DNA from: Embiotoca jacksoni
Taxonomy: Eukaryota; Chordata; Actinopteri; Embiotocidae
NCBI GenBank assembly: GCA_022577435.1
Contig: JAKOON010000009.1
Location: 555,001 to 619,000 of the forward strand
Direction of reading: 5' to 3'
Length of the DNA stretch: 64,000 nt
Below, piece by piece: positions 1-12,663 of the stretch. The notes beneath the pieces were generated by a model. The model was given only the letters and a program-made list of their open reading frames with translations, was not told the DNA's origin and did no database searches. Both the position numbers and the translations under genes were made by a program. Position 1 is the stretch's first letter; every line of letters begins with the position of its first letter.

Positions 1-445
1 AAGGGGTCAGTTATTCCCTCAATTGTAGCCGTGGAGGTCTTTAATACTGCAGCCTGTATTAACTGCTTTAGTTGCATAGAAGTTGTCCACTGATAGTAAT
101 AGTAGCGTCGCAGCTGCAGTTTTAGTCGCAACCTTTAAGATTTACATCCAAGTTGTTGCAGGAGCATCTGTAAGGATTTTACTAAGGTCAGTTCCAATGT
201 GAGTAACTGAAGGACTGCTGCAGCTGTAGAGTGCAGAAGGCTTCTGATGACGTTTCATCCCTGTAGCAGGTGGTTTATAGGCTATTTGACGTTTTTTCTT
301 CTTCTTCCTCTCACTGCATGGACATTAGCATTGGCAAAGAGCCTGAGGCCTTTCTAAATATGAGGGCCATAATTGATCGATAACTTATTAACAGCTCAGT
401 CTCACCTTGGAGTGTATACATAGAGATAGATAGAGAGAGAGAGAG

Positions 446-503
<58 letters not shown>

Positions 504-1300
504 TGTGGTCGATTTTCTTTTATTGACTGCGATATTTAGCGTATAGATTTTTCTATTTAAAAAATCCATGTCGGCGATAATCTTGAGTGTAAATGCACAG
601 CGCGAGATTGGGGCGGTGCATCTGACAGCTGGTGGAGGAGAGAGGAGAGGCGAGAGGTGACGGCCGGGAGGCACCTTTCCTCAGACAAACACACACAGGC
701 TGAAAACATTCTCACCGACCCTTTGTAGGGAAGAAAACATGCAATTTAGATTCAGCTCAACTGACATTTTACGCACATTTTACGCGCACACGCACGTAGC
801 CTTCCCTGAGCCCAACAATAATTACTAATTTAACACCCGTGGATCTGCGGGCTTTGATTATCCACCTCTGTGGAGGAAAAAGAAATACATTAGTTGAGTG
901 CTGCAGGTGACCTTGCGTAGGCCAGGCCCACGTAAATCTATATGAGAGAGGGAGAGGCAGAGATCCACCTGCTGAAATATACATCAAAGGTTCACCCCCC
1001 TTTGAATTCGTCTCCGCACATTGTGAAGAGGCGATCGATTTTTCGGAGGCCGGCGATGATGTGGTTATTGGCTTCATTATAATGAAGTAATCAGAAGATC
1101 AATTGGTTGAATCTGCGCTCGTCTTGTACGGGATTATCGTGGTCGAAGAAAAATGTTTGTCTGTAAGGTGCATGGTTTAAAAAACAACTTAGGTTCTTGA
1201 TTCAATGGATTTTAACATGATCCATGTCAATATATTACCATCACATGTATAGTAGAGTCAATAATAATCAAAACTCCTGCATGTTACTTTGCTACAGATC
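1..1300. other. 5' flanking DNA, no gene recognised
   Basis: I see no exon, RNA gene or intact mobile element here. The stretch holds a GA/GATA-like run (424-447) leading into a (GT)27 array, a short tandem duplication (acattttacgc twice, about 769-790), and AT-rich sequence towards 1300. Open frames across it either read the repeat or have no recognisable composition. It is taken as intergenic DNA upstream of the candidate pou2f2 promoter; distal regulatory sequence cannot be excluded. Confidence 0.6.
448..502. repeat. (GT)n microsatellite
   Basis: About 27 uninterrupted GT units, preceded directly by a GA/GATA run at 424-447 and followed by an imperfect GTGTGG. It encodes poly Thr-His on the reverse strand, which explains the open frame there. 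Confidence 0.97.
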
Positions 1301-1393
1301 AGATCCGAGAAACAAAAGTGCCAATAAATGTCCCAGTGTGCGCTAAAAAGAAATGTTTCCCTGCCAGAGCAGTGGCTGTGTTTGTATATATGC

Positions 1394-1396
<3 letters not shown>

Positions 1397-1429
<33 letters not shown>
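1397..1429. repeat. (GT)n microsatellite
   Basis: About 16-17 GT units following a TATATGCATAT stretch. Confidence 0.95.
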
Positions 1430-1430
<1 letters not shown>

Positions 1431-1662
1431 GGGGTGAGGGGAAAACGAGGTATGGAGAGGGGAGGGAAAGGGGGTAAAAAAAAAGAAAGAAAAAAAAAGG
1501 GGGCTGGGTATCTCAGTCTGTCTCCCGGCCGGAGAGCGCTTCGCCGAGCCAGAGTGCGTTCAGGCTGCGCGGTGTCGGACCGAAACCACCGGGGTTCCCA
1601 AAATAAACTGGAGGGACACTGATCCGCGCGCACACACACGTAGGATACACACCGAGAGGGAG

Positions 1663-1664
<2 letters not shown>

Positions 1665-1696
<32 letters not shown>
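1665..1696. repeat. (GA)n microsatellite in candidate 5' UTR
   Basis: About 16 GA units within the CpG-richer block upstream of exon 1A. Purine-strand GA tracts occur near animal promoters; function here is not shown. Confidence 0.95.
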
Positions 1697-1699
<3 letters not shown>

Positions 1700-2510
1700 C
1701 ACACACCGGCGGATGGCGGAGCAGAGCCAAAGAAAAGACACTATAACGTAAAAAGAAAAAAAAAGGGGGTACGGCTTTCACCCCCTCCTCCGTTTTCTTG
1801 CTTTCGCTCGCGCATCAGTTGAGGAGAGGACTGGTGTGCTCATTGATATGGATTCATTCATTTATTTTTCTATTGATTTTGCTTTAATTGGTGACCCCCG
1901 GTAAGGAAAGCGGGGAGGAGAGGGAGGAGCGAAAGTCAGACAGGGGGGTGCCTGCGTAGCCGTACTTTATTATTTGATTATATTCTATCTTTTACCAAAT
2001 ATTGCTTTCGCGTTTTATTATTGCGTCGCTTTGTGTGCATGTATTCTTCAGCAGACCAGCCAGCTACTAACCAAATCTTCACGAGAACCAAAAAAGAAGC
2101 AACTCTCAGTCGTACACGGACAGTTTTTTCTCGTTTGTTTTCCTTCCTGAGGATTGACCGGTGGACAGTGTTTTGTTTGAGACTTTTAAGGACAGTACAC
2201 GGAGCAGAGATCCAAACCAAACCAAAGCAAAGCAAACCGACGAGGAGACGCGGAGAGCCGCTGCGGTCTTTACGCACAACTGTCTGGACACAGTCAATTG
2301 AGTGTAATCGTGTCTGTGTGACATGGAGAGCAGCTTAACGAGGAGCACCGACTGCACTACATTCACATGGGTGCAATGATACAAGATTCCCTCCAATGGC
2401 CAGTCACCTGCAAGCTGTATTAGCCTCTATGGATAACCACTGGTAGCTTTATTTATTCTCCCAAAGCCAAACCGTCTTCACTGCGCGCCCTGCACATCGC
2501 TGCGTGTTCG

Positions 2511-2531
2511 TGTGTGTGTGTGTGTGTGCGC

Positions 2532-2600
<69 letters not shown>
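2511..2600. repeat. (GT)n microsatellite, interrupted
   Basis: About 43 GT units with one interruption (GCGCGG at about 2528-2533), ending in CGCGCGC. It lies about 350 bp upstream of the exon 1A start codon, so it would fall in the 5' UTR if transcription starts near 1500-2400. (GT)n followed by (CG)n is a classic Z-DNA-prone sequence. Confidence 0.95.
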
Positions 2601-2606
<6 letters not shown>

Positions 2607-2946
2607 CCGGACTATAGCTGACTTCGACGAGACTCAAGTGAGGGGACCAAAAATACCCATCTGTACACCAGAGCTTGTACAAAGTCCAAAAAGTGGAGAG
2701 ATGGGAATCCGCTGAGGCAGAGGCTCGACTCACGGAAGAAGAAGAAAAAAAAAGCCAGATACTCGGTGTCTGTTCTGGTTTTTTCAAACCATCCCAGCGT
2801 CCTTCCAAACGGCTGCCCACAAACCTGGAAAGCATACGAAGAGCAGGCCAAAGAACGACGGCAGGATACGGATAAGAGAAGAAGAAAAAGTGAGACTAAA
2901 ATAAAAAAGAAAACAACAACAACGACCCCCAGGTCGACAGAGGACC

Positions 2947-3046
2947 ATGTTTGTCCCCCTGCCGGTCCCCTTCGTCTTTCAGAGAACAGCGTCCGACTTC
3001 AGCGCCTGGAGACTCAAGTCCTCGCTGGCTCCGCGGTCCAGCCCCG
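2947..3046 (+). CDS. pou2f2: pou2f2 alternative coding exon 1A
   Basis: This exon encodes 33 residues plus one base (phase 1), starting MFVPLPVPFVFQRTASDFS and ending in a basic, Ser/Pro-rich segment. The start has A at -3 (GACCATGT) and an in-frame TAA stands upstream at 2902. It ends in CCCCG followed by the strong donor GTAAGA. Phase 1 matches exon 2, so the junction reads SSP-D-IRMSK, like mammalian Oct-2 where a short first exon also joins IRMSK after one base of a codon. Predicted 1A product: 743 aa. The splice to exon 2 crosses 41.8 kb and is inferred from phase and strand only. I do not recognise a domain in these 33 residues. The alternative is that this exon belongs to another, unrecognised gene. 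Confidence 0.55.
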
Positions 3047-4609
3047 GTAAGACGCCTCTCCTCCGGTGCTTCTTTCACCACTGTGCACCTACACAAAGAA
3101 TAGTCATAGTTTAATATCTTTTTTTTATTATTATTATTTCTAACCTGCTAAATTTAACAAAAAAATTCTGAACACAACAGTTTATTTTCCTCTAGATCCA
3201 GTTCCACCTCAAATTTCCCCTCATGGTCGAGTAAACCTATTATGAGTAGAAATAAATTACATATATATTTAAAATCCTGTCTGATGCAACATATAACTCG
3301 TAACAAGCATTTTAACAAATTAAAAGTTGCAAGATCTACATTTCTTTTAGTAAAAAAAGATCTGCCAGAGTGTTTAGATTCTTTTTTTCTTTTTGTATAA
3401 AATTCAAATCATCTTGTTTCCTGAATTTCTAATGATTTTCTCTAAGTGCATTCATAATTTTCCACATTCTGCTTCCTTTGAAATTACACAAACAAGTGAT
3501 TTTTGTCAAGGATAATTTGAAGACTAGATATCTTAGCCTGAAGGTGTTTATTGTTTTTCCATTGTTATCTCCCCAAAAAGGTAAAAAAAAAAAAAAAAAA
3601 AAGAGAATTTATTTCTCAAAATCAGTTCAACTAGAATACTTACTTGCATAAATCCGAAATGTAAGAACACACCCAGAAATTGGATGCATGAATATGAGGA
3701 TCATTAGCATCCATCACAGTCTCAGAGAGGCGCCACACTCTCTCCTCATGCTTTCCTCTTTCACTCATAGCAATCCATCCATCTCACCCTCCCGTCCCAT
3801 CTGTCCGCTCTGCTTTCCTCTCCGCTCCTTCAGTCTTCGTCGGGCGGGTTTGGGGGGAATATTCATGGTCATCCATCGATCAGACCGTATTGATCCCTGA
3901 CTGGGGCCACATTGGGAAAACGGGAGTACAGACGAGTTGAACGTGGGAGAAAGTTTGGCTACTCGGGAGGCGATGCGAGAAGGGAGGGGGAAACATTTTT
4001 GTTTTTGCAGAGATTCAAATTCAAATCGTCGTCTGAAAATCAAAGCTGACTTAATAGTTAAAAACACGGAGATATATTTTTCGTCATCTTTAAGGGACTT
4101 GATTCACACAGAAGGGATTAGCAGCGAGTCTGTCAATCAATAGTTACTCACTGTGACGACCTTATCATGCCTTTATACTCTGCTTTAATACCTCATGATC
4201 ACTATAATATTGCTTTAGTGAATTGCAATGTGATCAATGATGGCAGAACACTTCATGGTAGATTTATTTTTAGAAATCTTTTTACAGTCCTACAAGGGTG
4301 CACGTCCGCACCGGGATATTTACAGTTTAGTATTTATGCCTAAATTTATGCATTCAAAAAAAATCTAATGTGCTGAATGTTAAATGAAGGTAAAGCTTGG
4401 ATCCTTTTAGTCTGTCTCGCTGTTTTTAATCGAAGATTCAAATTCACCTGCTTTCGTTCGTCTTTAAAACTTTGTGACGTGTCGCCGGTCGCCTGTTTCA
4501 ACGCGAGTGCTCGTACATGTTAGTTTGAGTGTTGCTTCCTGGAGGGTGACAGTGCTGGTGCCCCCCCACCCCACCCCACCCCCCTCCCTCCATCCCCAGC
4601 ACCTCCATC

Positions 4610-4629
4610 CATCCATCCATGGATGGATG
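4610..4629. repeat. 20-bp perfect palindrome
   Basis: A (CATC)n stretch meets its own inverse, giving a perfect 20-bp palindrome centred on CCATGG. It is a small hairpin-forming sequence created by tetranucleotide slippage; no function is evident. A GCCGTGCC-type imperfect repeat follows at about 4665-4697. Confidence 0.8.
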
Positions 4630-4939
4630 AGATGTGAGGGGGGTGGGGGATGCGTGTATGCCGAGCCGTGCCGATCCGTGCTGTGCCGTGCCGTGCGGGG
4701 TAATTCAGGCTATCACCTTAAGTAGGTGTCAGGAGGAGAAAAACGGTCGAGGTTTTTAATGAGAGCTGCTTCATGGCGGCTTTGACAGGCGACACATAAC
4801 CACTATAGCTTCTGTTTTTTAGAGGGGGGTGTGATGGGGTGTGGGGGCGGGGGGGCAGTTCTCTGTGCTGGTCCTCTAAGAAATTAAAGTTAACCACGAG
4901 GCGAGAGCAAGAAGAAAGAGGAGGTGGAGGCCAAGTGCG

Positions 4940-5220
4940 AGGGAGCGAATGAATGATTGAATGAATAACAGAATGAGTGAGTGCATAAATGAATAATGAA
5001 TGAATGGGAAGGTTAAAGTATCAGTTATAGAATTAACAGGTGAAAGAATCAGTGAATTGGATGACTGAAAGAAGCTGAGAGGCAAAGTTAAATGGCTGGA
5101 AAAAAAAAATGAATAATGAATAGATTGAATGAAAGAGTCAATCATGTTTGTGTAGAGGATGAATAAATGACCCTGACTCAATGTGTGGATTCATGAATTA
5201 ATAAATTGAACAAATGAGAT
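4940..5220. repeat. degenerate (GAAT)n low-complexity block
   Basis: Many imperfect GAAT/TGAA/AATG units occur over about 280 bp with no clear period beyond the tetranucleotide. This looks like an old, decayed tetranucleotide microsatellite. Confidence 0.7.
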
Positions 5221-5769
5221 AAAAATTCAAAATGAAACGAGGGTTACGGGTGAGCCAGCAGTTTTTCCAGCAGCTCGGTCTCCCCCGGTGTTTTTCCACG
5301 TGAGAAAACCAAAGGGTCAGAGTTCCTTCGCTGGCTGCTTTTTTAAAAAAAAAACATGTTTTTATTTAAACATGTTGCTGTGATAAGCAGCCAATACACA
5401 CGAGAGAAATAAACCGCGCAGGAGAGCAAAGGCCAACACTCATCCCTCCCATCCCCTGTTAGTTCCTCCTCCTCGCTCCATCTTTCATGTTTAATCTCCG
5501 GGGAGAAAAAAAAAAAAAAGAAACTCAGACTTCTGTTTCTCATTGTCTTTCTCATTTCTGTGAAGTATTCACTTGACTCGAAAGCCTTTCCAGTGAAATG
5601 CAAACTCTCCCCTCTCTCTCCCTCTCTCTCGCTCAGTGTCTCGTTCCCTATGGACAGGCAGGTTATTGAATTGGATTTGCCTGGTGTGGTTCGGCCCGGG
5701 CCCCATAAGCCACTTTAGCTAAGTCTGTTACCCACAATTCTCTGTCTCTCCCTGATCTGCGCCGTTTGA

Positions 5770-5771
<2 letters not shown>

Positions 5772-5804
<33 letters not shown>
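5772..5804. repeat. (GT)n microsatellite
   Basis: About 16 GT units followed by GCGCGCG. A 13-base G run lies about 80 bp downstream, at about 5878-5890. Confidence 0.95.
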
Positions 5805-5814
<10 letters not shown>

Positions 5815-7468
5815 CGCCTCCGGTCCTGCAGGTGTGCGACATCTGGGTGTGTTTGCGTTGCCGAGAGCAAAGATGGAGGGGGGGGGGGGTGTCAAAAAGT
5901 GCGAGATGAGGTGAGCGAGGTTCAGCGGAGGAGAGAGGGAGAGGTCCGAAAACAGCAGACGGCAGCAGACGGCGGCTCTACAGTGGATCTAAAACCGAGG
6001 GCTTATGGGTTTTTTGTCAGCTCGACTTTAAACACTACGGCGTTCAGAGCAGACGACCTCAGCTCAGCTGGGACGCATCACCGCAGCAAAACCACTTTTA
6101 AAACACAGGCTGGATTCAAGTTGTCGTCAGAGATTGAAGATGTTTTCTTTTTTTTTTTCCATGTAGTCTCACCTGTGCTGCGAGTCAGGGCGCCAAGTCG
6201 CCTCGTTAACCGCAACACTAGAGGACATTTGAATGTTTTTATGCCCTATAAAAAAATTTAAAAAAAATGTAAGGAGGCAGGTTACAATCTCCTACGGATG
6301 ATGGAAATATCTGGCTGTGAGTCAGGAAAGTTTGTCCCAACCCACCTGATCGTGCTGCTGTGTGAATGCCAACTTTATTACAATGAGTTGGAGCCTTTAA
6401 CAAGCAGCTTCTCATCACATCTAAGGTCTTCCTGCTTAGTTTAACATCCTCTTCACTATAAAATCAAAAGTCTACCCTTCGATGATGAAGACTTGTAGTA
6501 AAACCACACATTTCCACTCTTCTACGTAGTTTGAATTTTTCTACCTTTTTTTTTTTTTTATATTTCTGAAAGTCAATGTTTATTTAAATGAACATAAAAT
6601 GGCTGAAAATTCAGAAGGCCTGATTGCGGTTGTCTCATGTGCTCCGACTTCTCACTCTGCGTTTTGTTTTGTGTGCGAGTGATCAGCAGGGATTGAGGAT
6701 GAACCCCCTGAAAGCTCATCCGCGTTGCCTGCGGTCGTAAACCGGCAGGAAGACAAAGACGGGCGGTCGGACAGCAGATCTCTCTGCCCCGCAAACACGC
6801 GGTTGTAAGTCTCCCGTCACGCTCGTTACCGTGCCAACAGTAACATTCAGATCCACCGAAGAAGAGCGGAGGCTATAACGTCCTTTTGGCTTGAGAGTCA
6901 GAAGCTCCGGTTTTGTTGCAGCTCAGAGATCTTCCAGAGGGCAGGCGGGCGGAGAGGGACCTGTAGCTGCCTCTGCTCTGTCCCTGCTCTGCACCGCAAC
7001 AAAGGAAATCTAAATGCTCTTTTATTTTATGTACACTGCTGTAAAATCCTCCAGGGCCACTGTGGCCCATATAAAAACTGAGAGCTGTCAAATTCACAGA
7101 GCGAACGCACGCGTCTGGATTGAGAGGGATGGTTTATTTATGCCGGCTACTCTGAGAGGCCTCTTATTCCAGCTCGGGGTTTTCACATTTCAGCCGGCTC
7201 ACTTCCTCTGTCTGCTCCTCCACTTAAATTATACACAGTAAAACATCAGTGATGAAAAGCCCTGATGATGCGCGATCAAACGAGCTGTATAATCAAGCTG
7301 AAATATTTAATGCGGGTGGTTTTAAAAAAATGCAACAAAGAAAAAAAAACTTGTGATTGAAAATTAACACGGCAACAAAACGTTGTATACTGAAACAATG
7401 AGACACTATTACATTGTTTAACAGCAGCGCAGAGGAACTTTCAATACAAAGTTCAAAGCGCAAACCTC

Positions 7469-7470
<2 letters not shown>

Positions 7471-7521
<51 letters not shown>

Positions 7522-7864
7522 GCTCCATGCTGCTCGATAACTACCTCGTCTCACACCCAGGATCTTCACCTCGCGGAGCCCAGGAGGGGGCTGCGGTGTC
7601 TGGGCCACACCAAACTGAGTCTGAGCAAAAGGCCCCTGTGCCTGGATTAATTGGCTTCCCGTGTGTGTGTGTGTGTGTGTGTGCGTGTGTGTGCGTGCAT
7701 GTGTGCATGCGTGCGAGAGTGCACTTTATGCGCGGTTGTGTGTGGATAAGAAGGTGTGCGTGGAAGATAGAGACTTTGCCCGAGTTGTGTACAGCCTTTT
7801 CTTTTGTGTCTGTGCATATGCAGGAGGTTCAAATGTGTGTGTTGGTGAGTGTGTGTTTGTGTGA

Positions 7865-7937
<73 letters not shown>

Positions 7938-8031
7938 GGCAGGTGTTTGGACTGTGTGTGTGTGAAGCTGCATAAACTGTGTGTCTGTCGCAGTATGCAA
8001 ATATTTATGTTTATCAAGACTGGGGAAAGTG

Positions 8032-8063
<32 letters not shown>

Positions 8064-8240
8064 TGCGAGCAGGCAGACAGGTGGACGATCCAATAATTGC
8101 ACGTTGAGGTCAGTTATGGATCTTTTCCGGCATGTGCGGTTTATCTGGAAACCACAAGCAGCTCATGGCTGCCTATTGTGTGAGTGGTTTTAACCTTCCA
8201 CCACTATTGATTAGCCAGCATTGACTACTCTCCCGCCACC

Positions 8241-8296
<56 letters not shown>

Positions 8297-8403
8297 ATTT
8301 GTGGTTGTGAGTGTGTGAATGTGTGGGTGGTGACATGAACAATTGCCATGGATGTTTAGGAATGTGACAAAGTGTGTGCGTGTGAGGACACCTGCTACTG
8401 TAG

Positions 8404-8454
<51 letters not shown>

Positions 8455-8637
8455 GATCAGATTTTAAAAGGGGCAGCGTTGTCGGTGAGTCCCGGTGCTA
8501 ACGTGATTGCGAATGACAAAGCGTCCAGGCGGGTTTGTTAGCTCCATAATGGGGAATCAATAGACACAACACAGATGTCAATACAACATGCTTTATTGCG
8601 TTAAGCCGCCTCACCCCCACCCCCACCCTCAGCTCTG

Positions 8638-8685
<48 letters not shown>

Positions 8686-8712
8686 CACACTCACACTCAC
8701 ACACACACACAC
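7471..8712. repeat. cluster of eight (CA)n/(GT)n arrays
   Basis: Arrays: (AC)n 7471-7519; (GT)n 7662-7682 continuing imperfectly to about 7715; (GT)31 7871-7933; (GT)n(GTGC)n 8029-8068; (GT)25 8243-8293; (GT)24 8405-8451; and compound (AC)n 8642-8712 with AA and TC interruptions. The strand of the repeat changes between arrays, so GT and CA tracts in one transcript could pair. Between 8080 and 8230 is a repeat-free block with a GATA/RUNX-like motif group. Confidence 0.95.
8133..8156. promoter_or_regulatory. possible GATA-RUNX composite motif
   Basis: Within 24 bp the sequence shows TGCGGTT (8135-8141, a RUNX-type TGYGGT match), TTATCT (8141-8146, GATA on the reverse strand) and AACCACA (8150-8156, RUNX). 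It sits in a repeat-free island of the first intron. POU2F2 is a haematopoietic gene in mammals, so a blood-type enhancer is conceivable. This is motif reading only; such short matches arise by chance. Confidence 0.25.
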
Positions 8713-9479
8713 TCTCTCTCTCCATCCGAGGATGTATCAGCTCTGGAGCTGCTGTTTGAAGTTAAAGCAGATTTTTAAATATGCACATAGTACCCATTAA
8801 ATCGTCCAACAGGTCGCCGGCGACACTTTTTATGACGTGTTTTAATGTGTTTTCACGCTGATCGGTACTGGCCATTAGCATTTTGCTAATCACGCTCAGG
8901 AGATATAAACTTTATTGTAATAAATAGGAAACTACTTGACAAGAGGACGATTAGGATTTCTTTCTTCACTTCACAGAGAAACTTTGATCGATGCTTTTTG
9001 CGACCTTTTTAATAGAAGTCGTGTGGTTGTGACGTGGGAAGTCGTGTGACTGGCGTTCAAGTCGTTATCGACAGCGGGGGCGTCTAGACGCCACGGAGGC
9101 GACCAAATTAGCAAACTAGCATCGGGTAATGGAAGAAATATCGAACATAACGCGTATAAAGTTAGGAAGAAACACTATAGGATTAAAATTTGAATATATT
9201 GGCTTAAGATTCAATGGAAAATGTATTTCCATTTCCTTCAATCTTCAGCTGACACGTCACAACTCGTGAACTCTCTCCATTATTTCAGTTTATTCCAAAC
9301 AAACCAGAAGAATGGACCGCACCACGTTTCATGTGCCGGCAGACACCTCGTAGTTTAAAGCAAAAGCAGAGCAACTATCAAAATAAAGGAGCCAATTTAT
9401 CGTATGCTGTGTATCATAAACAGCCCGTGCATTACCTTCACACATGCACACATCCCGTGTATGCGGCATTGAAAACAGA

Positions 9480-9795
9480 CACACACACACACACACACAT
9501 AGACACACACACACACATAGACACACACACACAGACACACACACAGACCTTTTGTCTTTGTTACATACAGATGATAAAAAGCCATTTCACAGCATGGACA
9601 CCACCTGCTGTGCACACATGAAATAAAAACCTCAGTACGACCAAATATGGTCGCCTGAACTCTGCTTCCCCTCTGCCGCTTGTCCGCATGTCTGTCCATC
9701 CAACCAGCTCAAACGCTCATTGTTACCGTGGAAACATTCATAGGCCATTAGACACACATATAGGAGGAAAAGAATCTAGGTAAACACTGTCCTTC

Positions 9796-9853
<58 letters not shown>

Positions 9854-10042
9854 GCACACACGCACACACGCACACACACACACACGCCCGGCGTTGGACA
9901 GTCATCTTAGTCTCGCTGCTCTTGATGGTTTCCCTTAATGGTCCCAAAGACCATCAAGGGCTAAATTGGCTGTACTCAGGCTATATTTGACTGCCCTGTG
10001 TGTCCTGCTCTCTTTGGGTATGTAATCGGCAATCATATGTAA

Positions 10043-10100
<58 letters not shown>

Positions 10101-10205
10101 ACATCTCCGTTATATCTGTCCATGTAAACATCTGCCATGTTTACTTCTTGAGTACTTTTATAATGTCTGTGTAAAATCTGTGCTTCCCTGATGGCTTGTC
10201 TTGGT

Positions 10206-10271
<66 letters not shown>
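9480..10271. repeat. cluster of four (CA)n/(GT)n arrays
   Basis: Compound (AC)n with AGAC interruptions at 9480-9546; (CA)n with CGCA variants at 9797-9885; (GT)26 at 10047-10099; and (GT)32 at 10208-10271. The (CA)n at 9797 and the (GT)n at 10047 are complementary and 160 bp apart. Confidence 0.95.
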
Positions 10272-10273
<2 letters not shown>

Positions 10274-11192
10274 ATACCGGCCAGTGTCCATTTTACACCC
10301 CCGCACAAATAATGAATCGTGGTCACAGCAGGGAACTTTTTTTTGGTTTAACACCAATGCGCACCCTTAATCGAATGCACTCAGCGTGCGCTGCCCCTTT
10401 GTCCGACAAGGTGTCCGTCGATAGGCTTTTTCTCCTCGGCCCACATAAACGCCATAAAGAAGCCGGCGCCTATTCAGTCGTCTCGTAGCTCACATTCCTT
10501 CCCTCCTTTCCCTCCCTCCATCTCTCCGAGTCGATGCGTTCGGCCGGAAGCAGCGAAGGCAGAAAGAAAGGCTGCTCGGCGTGCTGGCGGCTGGTCCGAG
10601 GTCAGCGCCGCCGCTCACCTTTTAATGAAGCAGAATAATTAGGTTTCCCACTGTACAGGAATCAGAGTTGTGTGTTGTTAGATTTTCTTGTTTTCGTGTC
10701 CACATTAGCACCTGTTAGTGTTTTGTTGTTTGAAGGTGATTATTAGTACTTTAAAGTCAAATGTACATTTAAAAAAATCAAGACGTCGCTACTTAAAAAC
10801 GTCTTTTTTTTTAATATCCAGGCAAAAAAAATATGTCTTCACCCCACATACACCAAGGATAAAGAATTTGGACTCTCTAGGTTTTACAGTTACCGCTAGA
10901 AAATAATAACCGTGTCTTGCTCTTAATCCCAGATCCAGATCACCCGTGTCTGAGCTGAGTCTGTCTGTCTACTGGCGTCCATAAAAATCTGTTGGTCAGT
11001 TTTTCTGCTGCCAGGAAGACAAAAAGACTAACTTATGAAATGGGAATACATGTTTTTGGAAACGGACGGAGGTTATCAGGAAATCAATTTGTTTTAAAGC
11101 AACGTTTCCTCGGTGCTAATGTTGGTTCGGTTTGACCTGTTTGTTTACCATCAGTTGGTCTGATGATGGTTCTCATCTAGTCAGCGCATATC

Positions 11193-11345
11193 AATAACAT
11201 TTTTATTTATTCAACGCCAAATCACAGCACTGGATACTTCAGGGCACTTAACAACAGAAACTTCCAAAAAAAAACTCCAACAGAACCGGGCTCAATAAAC
11301 AAAATCCGGGCCAACATTTTTGTCTTCTGCCCCGGTCGTAACAAG
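11193..11345. mobile_element. degenerate teleost interspersed repeat fragment
   Basis: The sequence runs from ATTTTTATTTATTCAACGCC through CAGGGCACTTAACA to CCAACAGAACCGGGCTCA. The order of a TTTATTTAT...CGCCAAATCACA block, a GGCACTTT-like block, and a AACTCC...CAGAACCGGGCTCA block matches, from memory, a very common teleost interspersed repeat. The copy is truncated and diverged and has no coding capacity. I am not sure of its class; a repeat-library search would settle it. Confidence 0.5.
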
Positions 11346-11763
11346 TCTTGAGAGACGATGACAGGATTGTTTAAAAAGCCGTTTGTTTCCACTCAATTAA
11401 CAGTTTGAAAGCTTCAACGCAGAGCTGATAAAATGCTAAATCGTCGATGGGTTCAGAGTTTCGGCCGACACCTCCCACCTCTTTCGCTCTCCGCACCAAC
11501 TGCAAACAAAACACACCTTCAAAGCGCGATTGGTCGGCACCACTCGGGATTCGCAAACAGAAACCAGAACACTTGCGGTACCAGAATCTCGTCCTGCGTT
11601 AAAATGCTGACACCTGTTTTGTTTGTTTTTTACCAGCGGTCGAAATTTTCCATCAACTGTAATTACAATCAGGAAATGATGCTGTATATAAAAACCTGTG
11701 TTTTTAAACACGTGAAGAACTTGTTCTGTTCGTATTGATGTGCACGTAGAAGGTCTAATGTAC

Positions 11764-11766
<3 letters not shown>

Positions 11767-11812
<46 letters not shown>

Positions 11813-12154
11813 AGTGATCTCCAGCAGGTGTGTGTGTGTGCGTGTCTGGTAGCTAATGTCCATCACTGCCTTGCCCCGCTGGTGTGTGTAATACGGAAGT
11901 GCTGGTCTTTTGTGCCGCCCTGAAGGCAGTGATCTTGTTCCCCTGCTTGCATGAATAGAGAGAACAGGGCTTAGGAGACACTTCTGTCCTCCTTCGCAGG
12001 TTTCTGACATAATGAAGCCGATCGCACACAAAACCTTTTTTTCCAGGGGAGTGTGAGTAAGCTCGTCTTGATGTGCACTTTTTGCCATCTCAAAGGTTCA
12101 GGACTTTTTTTTATTTTTTTTATAGAGATTAAAATGACAGGGCCGGATAAGCAG

Positions 12155-12216
<62 letters not shown>

Positions 12217-12401
12217 TCCAGTACACTCTCTCCTCTCTCTCTCTGAGTGTTTGCATGTTTATGTGCGCTACTGTAATGTAATCTCTCCGTTTGCAGCGCC
12301 GCGGGGACGTTTAATGCTCGCCAACATGGTTTGTATCGAGTAAAGCGCACGCGGGGAGCCGACGCGTGTCCTTTGTGTGGCCCCCTTTTTGCATGTCTGC
12401 A

Positions 12402-12458
<57 letters not shown>
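11767..12458. repeat. cluster of three (GT)n arrays
   Basis: (GT)22 at 11767-11810, (GT)27 at 12159-12213 and (GT)27 at 12404-12458. All three have GT on the + strand. Confidence 0.95.
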
Positions 12459-12459
<1 letters not shown>

Positions 12460-12642
12460 CCTAAGCAATATGAATCCTTGCAGCCAACAATGCGTCTTCT
12501 TCCTTGCCGCCGATACATTTAGCTAATAAAGTCAGATGACAAAAGTGGGGTTAGTTAGATTGGATTCCATCTCTTTTGTCTCCTTTCTCCTCTCGGCTGG
12601 TGGTCAGTGCTGTTTTTTTTGTTTGTTTTGTTTTGGGTTTTT

Positions 12643-12663
12643 TTCCGGGGGGGGGGGGGGGGG
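12643..12663. repeat. poly-G run
   Basis: A run of about 20 G follows a T-rich stretch. Further G or C runs of 8-20 bases occur nearby (12830-12850, 12935-12958, 13034-13042). Such runs can form G-quadruplexes and are prone to assembly error. Confidence 0.85.

Larger units (their letters stand above)
1300..2946 (+). promoter_or_regulatory. pou2f2: candidate upstream promoter and 5' UTR of exon 1A
   Basis: From about 1500 the base composition shifts to GC- and CpG-richer sequence (1520-1600 is clearly CpG-rich) and the region leads into coding exon 1A. It contains (GT)17 at 1397-1429, (GA)16 at 1665-1696, which could act as a GAGA-type promoter element, and a long (GT)n at 2511-2600. A TAA at 2902-2904 is in frame with the start at 2947 and has no intervening ATG, so the N-terminus begins at 2947. 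I cannot place the transcription start and see no convincing TATA box. The promoter call is inference from position and composition. Confidence 0.45.

Noticed and set aside
2766..3050. 94-codon frame overlapping exon 1A
   Set aside because: It starts with GTG, and joining it to exon 2 gives the wrong frame; the frame from 2947 joins the Oct-2 reading frame correctly.
7647..8102. Open frames of poly Thr-His or Cys-Val, here and at some 30 other places
   Set aside because: They are translations of (CA)n/(GT)n arrays.
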